A stretch of 24,992 bases of DNA from JAGPUQ01 sp049325095 (GTDB lineage: Bacteria; Pseudomonadota; Gammaproteobacteria; Pseudomonadales; Porticoccaceae). Under the pieces are notes generated by a model that searched no databases, had not been told where the DNA came from, and saw only the letters and a program-made list of their open reading frames with translations. The DNA lies in the NCBI GenBank assembly GCA_049325095.1, contig JBMOPO010000061.1:1-24992 (forward strand), given 5' to 3'. Below are positions 14,998-23,091 of this stretch, piece by piece (position 1 is the stretch's first letter; every line of letters begins with the position of its first letter). A program made the position numbers and the translations under genes.

Positions 14998-15843
14998 TCA
15001 GCGCTGTACCTGAAACTGCCGGGCGAGCGCCAGGGCGCCCTGCTCGAGCCGCTGCCATTGTTCCTGGTGCACAGCGGCGAAATAGAGCTCGATCGTGACG
15101 TCGGCGCTGTATTGCACATCGAGGAGGCAGTGCTGGAGTACGCCCAGTTGCCGGGCGCGGGCGGCGGAGATGCAGTGCAGCGTTCGTGAGCTGCCGTCGG
15201 CACCACGGACCATCAGCACATCGTAATCACTGGACGGGGGCGGTTTGGCGGTGGCTCGGGTCAGTGTCACGCGCAGGATTGCGGGTGACGCCGTCGCCAG
15301 AAACTCCGGAATCAAATGGGCTCGCAGCGGCGCCAGATCGGCGGCGTCCACCCGCAGGCGCGCGGTGCTGAGGCCGGCCCGGGTGCAATCGCGCGCATCG
15401 GCGAAATAGGTGCAGGGGATGCTGAACAGCCAGCCGCCGATCGCCAGTGCCACCGGCTTCCGGTCGAAGGTGTGGACGAGGCCGAAACCCATGCCCGGAT
15501 AGACCTTGTCGGCCCAGGCATCCAGCGGTGAGAGTTCGCGCGGCGGCACTCCCTCGAACATGCGCGAGGCGTAATAAAGCCGGCGCAGGCGATCCTCTGC
15601 CATGCCCTCGCCGTCGGCGTCGGGTGCGACGAACCCGCAGGTCACCAGCACCCACTCGGTGCCTGCGGCCAGCAAGGTGAAAATTTGTGGCCGCAAGGTG
15701 ACATAGCCGATGCCCGCTGTGGCGATCAGCGCAATCAGCAGCCACATCTGCAGGCGGCGGCCGGGCGGCGGGGCAGGGTGGCGGTCAATGCCGACTGGTT
15801 TCACTGGCGAACTCGTCAGGCGCGTTGGTCGCGCGTCACCCAC
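14998..15843 (-). CDS. membrane-anchored protein of unknown function
   Basis: Not recognised. Up to 281 residues: a short basic/proline-rich N-terminus, one hydrophobic helix at about 33-53 (MWLLIALIATAGIGYVTL), then a mostly soluble domain likely outside the cytoplasm. It contains cysteines in VTCGFVAP, IPCTYFADARDCTR, LHCISAARA and LQHCLLD. A later hydrophobic patch (VALAIGGWLFSIPC) may be buried. The start is uncertain: GTG at 15843 is the longest and ATG at 15747 would begin at the helix; neither has a clear ribosome site. It is divergent from sco1 (71 bases apart). The codon pattern and lack of stops support a real gene. Confidence 0.65.
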   Translation of the reverse strand: MGDARPTRLTSSPVKPVGIDRHPAPPPGRRLQMWLLIALIATAGIGYVTLRPQIFTLLAAGTEWVLVTCGFVAPDADGEGMAEDRLRRLYYASRMFEGVPPRELSPLDAWADKVYPGMGFGLVHTFDRKPVALAIGGWLFSIPCTYFADARDCTRAGLSTARLRVDAADLAPLRAHLIPEFLATASPAILRVTLTRATAKPPPSSDYDVLMVRGADGSSRTLHCISAARARQLGVLQHCLLDVQYSADVTIELYFAAVHQEQWQRLEQGALALARQFQVQR

Positions 15844-15914
15844 CGATCGATTTCAGGATTGCCGGCGGGGGAGCGCCACGGCAGAATCGAGCCCCTCCAC
15901 CCGTCGGCGACCTG

Positions 15915-16532
15915 ATGATGAGCCAGTTTAGCATGCGCAGAATCGGGCTCGCGGTGGCACTGGTGCTGGCGCTGTTGGGAGTGTTGGCCGTCACCGACTA
16001 CCTGGTGCAGCTCAAGCGCAGCGAGGGCCGCATTCCACCGGGCACCGAAGCCAGCATCGGCGGTCAGTTCGCGCTGGTGGATGCATCCGGCCGCACCGTC
16101 ACGGAGCGGGATTTCGCCGATCGCTACAAGCTGATTTTTTTCGGCTTTACCCATTGTCCCGATGTGTGCCCGACCACGCTGGCACGGATGTCGGTGATCC
16201 TGCGTGCCTTGGGGCCGGCCGCCACGCGCCTGTATCCGCTGTTCGTGACGGTCGACCCGGAGCGCGATACGCCGGAGCGGCTGCGCGAATACGCCAGGCA
16301 GTTCGATCCGCGGATCATTTATCTGACGGGTACGCCGGATCAGATCGCGAAAGTGCTCGAGGCCTGGCGGGTGAGTACCGCCAAGATCGCCGCCGGCCAG
16401 GACGACTACTCGATGAACCACAGCGCAGTACTGTATCTGATGACACCGGCTGGGCAACTGGCTGCATCCTTCCGTTGGGACGACGCCGAAGCCGACATCG
16501 CCGATGACATTCGGGGTTATCTCAGCGATTGA
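15915..16532 (+). CDS. SCO1/SenC copper chaperone
   Basis: 205 residues. The N-terminal membrane anchor (about 5-25) is followed by a thioredoxin-like domain facing the periplasm. The copper site is complete: THCPDVCPTT with Cys81 and Cys85, and the distal His169 in MNHSAVLYLM. FVTVDPERDTPERL is the usual DPxRD block. SCO proteins load CuA of cytochrome c oxidase or reduce its cysteines. Two adjacent ATGs (15915 and 15918) give MMSQF; the first is used and the ribosome site is weak. No oxidase genes are adjacent, so it is an orphan here. Confidence 0.93.
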   Translation: MMSQFSMRRIGLAVALVLALLGVLAVTDYLVQLKRSEGRIPPGTEASIGGQFALVDASGRTVTERDFADRYKLIFFGFTHCPDVCPTTLARMSVILRALGPAATRLYPLFVTVDPERDTPERLREYARQFDPRIIYLTGTPDQIAKVLEAWRVSTAKIAAGQDDYSMNHSAVLYLMTPAGQLAASFRWDDAEADIADDIRGYLSD

Positions 16533-16537
16533 TTGAC

Positions 16538-16571
16538 TTGACTGTTGCCTTGAGTGGCATATTAGCAATAT
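16538..16571 (+). promoter_or_regulatory. sigma70-type promoter with overlapping dyad, upstream of the exporter
   Basis: TTGACT (16538-16543), a 16-base spacer, and TATTAG (16560-16565) form a fair -35/-10 pair just after the sco1 stop. ATATT (16559-16563) and AATAT (16567-16571) form an inverted repeat around AGC that covers the -10, so a repressor could bind here. The local AT-richness contrasts with the flanks. The exporter ATG is 188 bases further on, giving a long leader. Confidence 0.45.
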
Positions 16572-16633
16572 CTTATCGTCATTCAGGCGCATTGCGCGCT
16601 CTGCACCCAGAACCCTGGCGATCAAGACCGGGG

Positions 16634-16651
16634 GGTGGCGCAACCGCCACC
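16634..16651 (+). terminator. hairpin in the leader before the exporter operon
   Basis: GGTGGCG (16634-16640) and CGCCACC (16645-16651) pair perfectly around CAAC, followed by AT-rich DNA (AGTTTCAATATCAATCTT). It could end sco1 transcription or attenuate the long leader transcribed from the 16538 promoter. The T-run is interrupted, so termination strength is doubtful. Confidence 0.4.
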
Positions 16652-16758
16652 AGTTTCAATATCAATCTTATTTTCAATAACTTGACGGAGATACCCCGTC
16701 ACCGAGGTGCATGTCCGCTACCTGGACGGCTGCGGTAGGACCCTGAGGATCTGGCGCG

Positions 16759-17715
16759 ATGAGAAGTTGGATGTTGACCATCCTGGTAGCCGGCGTGATA
16801 GCGGCGGGCTCGTATTTCTTTTACATCGGGACATTGCCGCCCGAGCTTGAACCCGGTTTCCTGTATGGCAACGGCCATGTCGAGGGCACCGAAGTGGAGA
16901 TCAGCGCGGAAGTCACCGGGCGCGTGATCACCAGCAACCTGGTCGAGGGCCAGCCCGTCGCCAAGGGCTCGCTGCTGGTGGAGCTCGATGCCAGCGATGC
17001 GCGCGCGCAACTCGCTACGGCGGAGTCCGAAATCAAGGCGTTGCAGTTCCAGATGGAGCGCATCCGCGAGCAGTTGGCGACCGCCAACGACATGCTGAAG
17101 ACCGCCGAACGCGAGCTCAACCGGCATCAGGCGCTGCGCAAGACCGGCGTGGTCACCGAGCAACGGCTCGACCAGGTGGCCACCGCGTACCGCGAGAATC
17201 TCGGCCAGGTGCGCTCGTTGCGCGCCCAGCTCGAAGAGACCGGCGCGCACATCGAGCGGGCCCGCAACCAGTTGGCGTATTTGCGCATCCAGGTCGACAA
17301 GTCCCGCATCTACGCGCCGCTCGACGCCACCGTGCTGTCCAAGGGTATCGAGGTGGGCGAGCTGGCAACCCCGGGGCGCAATATCGCAGTGCTGGTCGAT
17401 TTGAACGACCTCGAGCTCAAGGTCTATCTGCCGGAGGCGGTGATCGGCAGCGTCAAGTTGAACGACCCGGTGCGGGTGCGGGTGAATGCGTTCCCCGACC
17501 GTTATTTCGATGCGCGGGTCAAGCGCGTCGATCAGCGTGCGCAATTTACCCCCAGGGACATCAATATGCCCGAGGAGCGGGTGCGCATGGTGTTCGGCGT
17601 GGTGCTGGCCCTGGCCAACCCGGAGGGCCATCTCAAACCCGGCATGCCCGCCGATGCCTGGATTCGCTGGGACCCGGACCGCGAATGGCCGGCGAACCTG
17701 GTGGTCCCCCGTTGA
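16759..17715 (+). CDS. HlyD-family membrane fusion protein (YbhG-like)
   Basis: 318 residues. One N-terminal membrane helix (about 5-22), then the half-lipoyl motif GHVEGTEVEISAEVTGRV...LVEGQPVAKGSLLVELD. A helical hairpin follows (about 85-175, rich in Ala, Glu, Arg and Gln), then the second lipoyl half IYAPLDATVLSKGIEVGELATPG and beta-barrel (YLPEAVIGSVKLNDPVRVRV). Such proteins link an inner-membrane exporter to an outer-membrane channel such as TolC. GAGGAT about 10 bases before the ATG supports the start. It is the first gene of the four-gene exporter; no TolC-type gene is in the window. Confidence 0.92.
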   Translation: MRSWMLTILVAGVIAAGSYFFYIGTLPPELEPGFLYGNGHVEGTEVEISAEVTGRVITSNLVEGQPVAKGSLLVELDASDARAQLATAESEIKALQFQMERIREQLATANDMLKTAERELNRHQALRKTGVVTEQRLDQVATAYRENLGQVRSLRAQLEETGAHIERARNQLAYLRIQVDKSRIYAPLDATVLSKGIEVGELATPGRNIAVLVDLNDLELKVYLPEAVIGSVKLNDPVRVRVNAFPDRYFDARVKRVDQRAQFTPRDINMPEERVRMVFGVVLALANPEGHLKPGMPADAWIRWDPDREWPANLVVPR

Positions 17716-17746
17716 CGCCTTTCAGCCGCGACTCCGCCGCGACGGG

Positions 17747-19573
17747 ATGAACACCGTGACCTCGGCCGAACACTTGACAGCAAACCGGCGCGAACCGCAG
17801 TTTGGCAGTGTCCAGGCTGCGAGTGAGCCCGCTGCCGCGATCATCCAGACCGAGCATCTCGGTCGCGCATTTCGCCGCAGGATGGTGTTGCGCAACGTCG
17901 ATCTTTCGGTTTACGAAGGCGAAATCTTCGGCCTGCTGGGCCCGGATGGTGCCGGCAAGACCACGCTGATGCAGTTGATGGCGGCGATCCTGGATCCCAC
18001 CGAGGGCCGCTGCACGGTGATGCAGCACGACACCGTCAGGGACGCCTACTGGATCAACTCCCACATCGGCTACATGTTTCAGGGCTTCACGCTCTACGAC
18101 AAACTGTCCGTCGCCGAGAACATGCGGTTTTCCGCCGATATTCGCGGCCTGTCGGCGGAAGTGTATGAAGAGCGTCAGGAGCGCCTGCTGCGCATGGCGG
18201 GGCTGTTGCGGTTTCTCAAGCGTCCCGCCGGGAACCTTTCCGGTGGCATGCGCAAGAAGCTGTCGCTGTGTACCAACCTCATTCACGAGCCGCGCCTGTT
18301 GTTGCTGGACGAATTGAGTCTGGGCGTGGATCCGGCGTCGCGGCGCGAGCTGTGGGACATGCTCCACGCCTTTCGGGACGACGGCGTTACGGTGGTCGTC
18401 AGCACGCCCTATATGGACGAGGCGGAACACTGTGATCGGCTGGCGTTTCTGCACGAGGGCGAAGTGCTGGCCGTCGACAGCCAGCAGGCGCTGCGCGCCC
18501 GCTGCATCGGTCGAGTCTATGAGCTGGTGCACTTCGCCCATCGGGGGCTCGCCCACAACCTGCTGCACGACCATCCGGACGTGGTCAGCATCCGCCACCT
18601 GGCCGAGAGCGTGCACTTTCAGGTGCGCACACCCGATCGACTCGACCCGGCGCTGGCCGCCGGGCTCGTCAGTGGTGGCGGCAAAATCGAGGCTGTCGAG
18701 CCCGGTCTCGACGATGCCTATATTCTGCTGGGCGGCGGCGAGAAGGGCTCGGCCTATGCCCGCCCGCCGCCGGAGATCAGGCTGTCGCCCCGGCTGGAGG
18801 CACGCGGCCTGATTCGCACCGAGGCCCTGCGCATCGTGTTTGGCGATTTCGTTGCCAATGATGATGTCACGCTGGAGATTCATCCTGGCGAAGTGTTCGG
18901 TTTTCTCGGCGCCAACGGTGCCGGCAAGACCACCTTCATTCGCACCTTGTGCGGACTGCAGAAAATCACCTCGGGCAACGCCTGGATCGGTGGCATCAGC
19001 GTGCGCGATCAGCCGCAACTGCTGCGCGACCACATCGGCTACATGTCGCAGCGGTTTTCACTGTATCCAGATCTCACCGTAGGCGAAAACCTGGCATTCT
19101 TTGCCGGTGTGTACGGGCTGCGCGGCAAGGATCGCAAACTGGCGATGGACTGGGCGATCGAGGTGACCGACCTGCGGGAGGTGCTGGACGGCCTGGTGTC
19201 GCAGACCTCGGGCGCGCTCAGCCAGCGCCTGGCGCTGGCCTGCGCCATCATGCACCAGCCGGAAGTGGTGTTCCTCGATGAGCCTACCTCGGGGGTGAGC
19301 CCCGCCGCCCGCTACAAATTCTGGCAATTGATCCAGACCCTCGCCGAAGTCGGCACCACCATTTTCGTGACCACGCACTATCTGGAGGAGGCCAACTACT
19401 GCCATCGCCTGGGGCTCATGCACCTCGGGCGCCTGATCGGCATCGGCCCCGCCAGTGAACTCGCCGCGGCCTTGCCGCCCGGCACCGACACCAGCACCAT
19501 CGAGGAAATGTTCCTCGCCTACATCCGTATCGAGGATCAGCGGCTCGCCCACCTGAAGGGACCCGCACCATGA
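17747..19573 (+). CDS. ABC transporter with two fused ATPase domains (YbhF-like)
   Basis: 608 residues with tandem nucleotide-binding domains. NBD1: Walker A GPDGAGKTT (about 66-74), Q-loop YMFQGF, signature NLSGGMRKK (about 163), Walker B LLLLDE (D188). Its H-loop reads STPY, Pro221 standing where His is usual. NBD2: Walker A GANGAGKTT (about 388-396), Q-loop YMSQRF, signature region TSGALSQ (487-493) departing from LSGGQ, Walker B VVFLDE (D511), H-loop TTHY (His544). It powers the two permeases encoded downstream. Start: ATG 17747; the open frame runs back to 17486 but overlaps the fusion protein gene. Its stop overlaps the next start (ATGA at 19570-19573). Confidence 0.93.
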   Translation: MNTVTSAEHLTANRREPQFGSVQAASEPAAAIIQTEHLGRAFRRRMVLRNVDLSVYEGEIFGLLGPDGAGKTTLMQLMAAILDPTEGRCTVMQHDTVRDAYWINSHIGYMFQGFTLYDKLSVAENMRFSADIRGLSAEVYEERQERLLRMAGLLRFLKRPAGNLSGGMRKKLSLCTNLIHEPRLLLLDELSLGVDPASRRELWDMLHAFRDDGVTVVVSTPYMDEAEHCDRLAFLHEGEVLAVDSQQALRARCIGRVYELVHFAHRGLAHNLLHDHPDVVSIRHLAESVHFQVRTPDRLDPALAAGLVSGGGKIEAVEPGLDDAYILLGGGEKGSAYARPPPEIRLSPRLEARGLIRTEALRIVFGDFVANDDVTLEIHPGEVFGFLGANGAGKTTFIRTLCGLQKITSGNAWIGGISVRDQPQLLRDHIGYMSQRFSLYPDLTVGENLAFFAGVYGLRGKDRKLAMDWAIEVTDLREVLDGLVSQTSGALSQRLALACAIMHQPEVVFLDEPTSGVSPAARYKFWQLIQTLAEVGTTIFVTTHYLEEANYCHRLGLMHLGRLIGIGPASELAAALPPGTDTSTIEEMFLAYIRIEDQRLAHLKGPAP

Positions 19574-20670
19574 AGCTTTACCGTCTGAGCGCCGTGATTC
19601 GCAAGGAGACCCGCGAGATTCTCCGCGATCGGGTGACGCTGGCGATCGCCTTCCTGTTTCCCGTGCTGATGCTGCTGATGTTCGGCTACGCCATCTCGCT
19701 GGAGGTCGAGAACGTCAAACTGGGCGTGTTGGATCAGGATCAGACCCCCGCCAGCGCCGAACTGACCGATACCTTTGCAGCGAGCGGGTACTTCCAACTG
19801 GTGCGCCGCTACAACTCCGAGTGGGAGATGCGCGAATCGATCCAGGCCAATGAAGTCAAACTGGTGCTGCTGATCCCGGCCAACTTCTATCGCGAGATCG
19901 ATCGCGAGGATGCGCCCCAGGTGCAGTTGCTGATCGATGGCACCTACTCGGCAACGGCACTGATCGCGCTCAATTACGGCCTGTCGATCGCATCCCGATT
20001 TCAGAGCGAACGCGGTGGTGCCGGGCACATCGAGGTGGAGCCGCGCATCTGGTACAACCCGAGTCTGCGCAGCGTGATCTATGTGGTCTCCGGCCTCTAT
20101 GCGGTGATCATCGCCTCCTTTCCGCCGCTGCTCACCACCCTCGCCATCGTGCGCGAAAAGGAGAGCGGGGCGATCCAGCAGATCTACGCCTCGCCGCTCA
20201 CGGTGCCCGAATTCCTGCTCGGCAAGCTGATTCCCTACGGTGTCATTTCGTGTATCCAGCTGCTCTCCATCGTGCTGGTGGGCAGCCATTGGTTCGGCGT
20301 GCCGTTCAATGGCAATCCCTGGTATATGGCGATCGCGGGCGGTATCTACGTGTTCTGCAACGTCGGCATCGGGCTGTTGATCTCGACCATTACCCAAAGC
20401 CAGTTGCTCGCGGTACTGTTGGCGCTGGTGGTCACCATGATGCCCTCGATGCTGTTTTCTGGGTTTGTGTTCCCCATCTACGCCATGGCGGAGCCGGTGC
20501 AGGCCTATACGATGCTGTTCCCCGGCCGCTATTTCGTCGAGCTGTCGCGCGGGATCACCCTCAAGGCCGCTTCGCTGGGCGAGATGTGGCAGCCGCTGCT
20601 GTTGCTGAGCGTTTACACGGCCTTGATCTTTGGCGCCGCCGTCGCCGTGTTCAAAAAGAAAGTCGCCTGA
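19570..20670 (+). CDS. ABC-2 type permease, first paralogue (YbhS-like)
   Basis: 366 residues. Membrane helix 1 (about 24-42), a periplasmic domain of roughly 130 residues, then five C-terminal helices: the ABC-2 exporter fold. The conserved blocks IWYNPSLRS and IVREKESGAIQQIYASPL, ending near the cytoplasmic coupling helix, are shared with the next gene. It forms a heterodimeric channel with that protein. The start codon overlaps the ATPase stop, so translation is coupled. The substrate is unknown; relatives move drugs, cations or lipophilic compounds. Confidence 0.92.
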   Translation: MKLYRLSAVIRKETREILRDRVTLAIAFLFPVLMLLMFGYAISLEVENVKLGVLDQDQTPASAELTDTFAASGYFQLVRRYNSEWEMRESIQANEVKLVLLIPANFYREIDREDAPQVQLLIDGTYSATALIALNYGLSIASRFQSERGGAGHIEVEPRIWYNPSLRSVIYVVSGLYAVIIASFPPLLTTLAIVREKESGAIQQIYASPLTVPEFLLGKLIPYGVISCIQLLSIVLVGSHWFGVPFNGNPWYMAIAGGIYVFCNVGIGLLISTITQSQLLAVLLALVVTMMPSMLFSGFVFPIYAMAEPVQAYTMLFPGRYFVELSRGITLKAASLGEMWQPLLLLSVYTALIFGAAVAVFKKKVA

Positions 20671-20695
20671 TCATTGCAATCATCGGAGGTGCATC

Positions 20696-21805
20696 ATGGG
20701 CGGTCGTATCGGGAGCCTGATTCTCAAAGACACCATCCAGTTCGCCCGCGACAAGACGATTCTGATGGTCGTGTTCTGGATGTACACCATCGAGGTGTTG
20801 ATCTGTGGTTACGGCATGACCTTCGAGGTCAGGGATCTGCCGGTCGCCGTAGTGGACAACGACCGCTCGCCCTCGAGCCGCGACCTGATTGACCGTTTCG
20901 AGTTGTCGGAGGCGTTCGAGATCCGCGGTTACCCCGCCAATCAGGGCGAAGCCGAGCGTTGGATGCGACAGGGGGACGCGCAGTACACCCTGGTGATTCC
21001 GATCAATTTTGAACGCGATCTGAAAGGCGGCAGATCGCCCCAGCTTCAGGTGCTGCTCGACGGCACCAACTCCAACGCCGCGTCGCTGGCCAAGGATTAC
21101 ACCGCGGCCATCGTGTCTCGATTCGAGGACGAGGCGAGCGTCACCACAGGTGGCGGGCAAGGTGTGCGACCCGCGGTGCAGATCTGGTACAACCGCACTC
21201 AGACTCTGGAGTCATTCGTGGTGCTGTCGATGATTCTGGCGGCCGTGTTGATGGTGGGTACCATCCACTCGGCGGCCACCATCACCCGCGAAAAGGAGGT
21301 GGGTACCGTCGAGCAGTTGATGGTGACCCCAACGCGGATCTGGGAGATGTTCCTCGCCAAAACCGTGCCGACACTGGTGGTGGGCGTCGTGGGTCTGTTC
21401 CCGAGCCTGGTGATCGTCTGGTGGTTTGGCGTGCCCATTCACGGCAGCCTGTTCTTGTTCCTCGCGCTCACCGCGGTGTTCCTGCTCAGCGCCATCGCCA
21501 TTGGCGTACTGATCGCGTCGATTACCAAAACCCTGCAACAGGCGCTGCTGCTGTGCTTTTTCGGATTGTTTCCCATCATGTTCCTGTCGGGGACCATGAC
21601 GCCCATCGATTCGATGCCCGCGGTCATTCAGCCCTGGACGGAGTTCAGCCCGTTGCGCCACTACATGGAAATCGCCATGGGCATCTTCCTCAAGGGCGTC
21701 GGCTTTGCCGAGCTCTGGCCGGCCACCTTGAAGATGGCCGGCATCGGTGCGGTGCTGTATCTGATTGCTGCATTGCGGTTCCGCCACAACCTGAAAGCCG
21801 GTTGA
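20696..21805 (+). CDS. ABC-2 type permease, second paralogue (YbhR-like)
   Basis: 369 residues and the same architecture as the preceding permease, from which it is clearly derived: VQIWYNRTQTLES and ITREKEVGTVEQLMVTP align with the corresponding blocks of its partner. Helix 1 (about 20-42) precedes a periplasmic domain, and five C-terminal helices follow. GGAGGT (20685-20690) lies 5 bases before ATG 20696, so the start is secure; the gap to the first permease is 25 bases. It ends the exporter operon proper. Confidence 0.92.
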   Translation: MGGRIGSLILKDTIQFARDKTILMVVFWMYTIEVLICGYGMTFEVRDLPVAVVDNDRSPSSRDLIDRFELSEAFEIRGYPANQGEAERWMRQGDAQYTLVIPINFERDLKGGRSPQLQVLLDGTNSNAASLAKDYTAAIVSRFEDEASVTTGGGQGVRPAVQIWYNRTQTLESFVVLSMILAAVLMVGTIHSAATITREKEVGTVEQLMVTPTRIWEMFLAKTVPTLVVGVVGLFPSLVIVWWFGVPIHGSLFLFLALTAVFLLSAIAIGVLIASITKTLQQALLLCFFGLFPIMFLSGTMTPIDSMPAVIQPWTEFSPLRHYMEIAMGIFLKGVGFAELWPATLKMAGIGAVLYLIAALRFRHNLKAG

Positions 21806-21984
21806 GGAAGGCGGGCCCAGGAAATCGGCTGGGAGTGGTGACTGGCCGAGAGCTTGCTTGCAGTGATGGTGGGGGAGGGTGTTGCCAGGCGATGGATGTC
21901 TCCGGAACACATATCCGAGATACCGCCATCGTGAGCCAACCCCCCCATAGTGATCTCCCGCTGCCCACGAGGAGGTACCAGATC

Positions 21985-22194
21985 GTGTCCGATAATCCTG
22001 CACCCGGGATGTCGCCCGAACAGTGGGCGGCGATCGAGAAGTTCAAGGCGGAGACCGGGGTTGATCCGACACCGGTGATTGACCTGGTCAACCGGATGAG
22101 AGAACGTCCACCGATCGAGGAAGCGCTGCTACGGGCAGCCGCGAACCTGAACCCGGACAACAACGATCCTGACCCGGAACAGATCCAGAAGTAA
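21985..22194 (+). CDS. small 69-residue protein of unknown function
   Basis: Not recognised. A strong GAGGAGGT (21969-21976) is followed, 8 bases later, by GTG at 21985, giving a protein beginning MSDNPAPGMSPEQ. It reads as an acidic, soluble, helical protein: EQWAAIEKFKAETGVDP, TPVIDLVNRMRERPPIEEALLRAAANL and an acidic Asn/Asp/Pro tail. There is no signal peptide or membrane helix. An upstream open frame exists but is antisense to the permease. It starts 180 bases after the exporter; a transcription link is possible. The excellent ribosome site and amphipathic composition argue that it is real. Confidence 0.65.
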   Translation: MSDNPAPGMSPEQWAAIEKFKAETGVDPTPVIDLVNRMRERPPIEEALLRAAANLNPDNNDPDPEQIQK

Positions 22195-22322
22195 TGCCGG
22201 AAACGACAGGTGTAGATGATGGGGCACAAGGCGCCTGTGATCGATCTGGCCAGCAGGCGGAGAGTCAGCCGGCCGCGGAGCCCGCCGAGCGGGTTGCCGT
22301 CGGAAAACATGGTCCCGATCCG

Positions 22323-22538
22323 CTACGCGCCGATTTCAGAGCGGATCTGGATGGGGGCAAAGATCGCACCGGCTGGGTCGGCACCTACAGTCTGCCGTCC
22401 CCGTGCGGCACGGAGAGGCGGAGTGGGCCGAGACATTATCCGACCGTCACCCCGCTCGATGGCTTTACGCCTCTTTGCAGAGAGCAGGCGATCGCCATTG
22501 ACCCACCAAATCAGAGGGTGGGCATCCAGCACGATCAA
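22323..22538 (-). pseudogene. PIN-domain (VapC-type) toxin remnant
   Basis: From TTG at 22538 the frame reads LIVLDAHPLIWWVNGDRLLSA then KRRKAIE, the N-terminal strand and first acidic residue of PIN-domain RNases (usual form LIVLDTHALIWW). After about 35 residues similarity is lost (proline/arginine-rich) and the frame stops at 22323, about 72 codons against the usual 125-140. The remaining PIN acidic residues are not found in this frame, so the toxin is inactive. Decayed sequence may continue to about 22200. The TTG overlaps the antitoxin TGA, as in intact modules. Confidence 0.65.
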
Positions 22539-22767
22539 CCCAGTGCCTCCCAATCCTCGCTGGCTACGGGCTGCATCGGGTCGGCGCAGGCCGTCACGCT
22601 GCCTTTGAGAACCTCCTGCGGCCGGCGGCCCGTTTCCCGGTAACGACGTATTTCGACCGCAGGTTTGCCGTGATCGGTGACAATCACCACTTCCCGCTGG
22701 ATTCGATCCGGCGGAACAGCTCCGGCGCCCGGGCCTTGAACTCTGATTCCGATACCTGTTCCCGCAT
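22535..22767 (-). pseudogene. Phd/YefM-type antitoxin with a frameshift
   Basis: ATG 22767, with GAGG 7 bases upstream, reads MREQVSESEFKARAPELF then RRIESSGKW and stops. In another frame the protein continues VVIVTDHGKPAVEIRRYR ... LKGSVTACADPM ... EDWEALG, ending at TGA 22535. Joined, these form a full Phd/YefM antitoxin of about 77 residues: DNA-binding N-terminus, GKPAV block, toxin-binding C-terminus. The break is near 22690-22697, consistent with a small indel in a GCGGGAAG tract. A sequencing error would give the same picture, but the partner toxin is also broken, which favours genuine decay. Confidence 0.7.
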
Positions 22768-22791
22768 GGCAATGCCTCGGGTCATGTGGGC

Positions 22792-22819
22792 TGGTCATTA
22801 TCATAGTGGGCAATGACCA
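22792..22819 (-). promoter_or_regulatory. operator-like dyad and -10 of the toxin-antitoxin module
   Basis: TGGTCATT (22792-22799) and AATGACCA (22812-22819) are perfect 8-bp inverted repeats. Between them, on the minus strand, TATGAT (plus 22800-22805) is a good -10 placed about 33 bases before the antitoxin ATG. This arrangement matches autorepression by Phd-type antitoxins. The -35 is weak. Confidence 0.5.
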
Positions 22820-23091
22820 TAAGAGATGGCCATTTTCACGCCTTGCCGAAATCGGAACCGGGCACCACGCCACCGCCCTTCTTGTCGGCAAGCACAGCCC
22901 TGCCTTGGACCCCTTGCTGGCCGTTCGAGGCGAATCCGAAGGCGCGGGCAGATTGCCGGTGGGTTTGTCACCGCGGCGGTGACTGTGGCAGCCTTTCAGA
23001 GTGTCCGCGGATTTCGACTATTCGCCCTGCACCCATTCGAGGTAGGCCAGACGCGGGCAACACCGGTATTCGTTTACCATCGGTGCGGGAA
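22820..23091. other. region without recognisable gene
   Basis: Open frames on the plus strand from 22813 have no domain, no ribosome site and mixed composition. It appears to be decayed accessory DNA between the toxin-antitoxin remnant and the phage-like fragment. Confidence 0.5.

Noticed and set aside
16652..16695. AT-rich stretch as a Fur box
   Set aside because: No half-site symmetry close to the GATAATGATAATCATTATC consensus, and the downstream exporter has no sign of iron function.
21421..21984. Upstream extension of the 69-residue protein frame
   Set aside because: It runs out of frame through the second permease; the strong ribosome site places the real start at GTG 21985.
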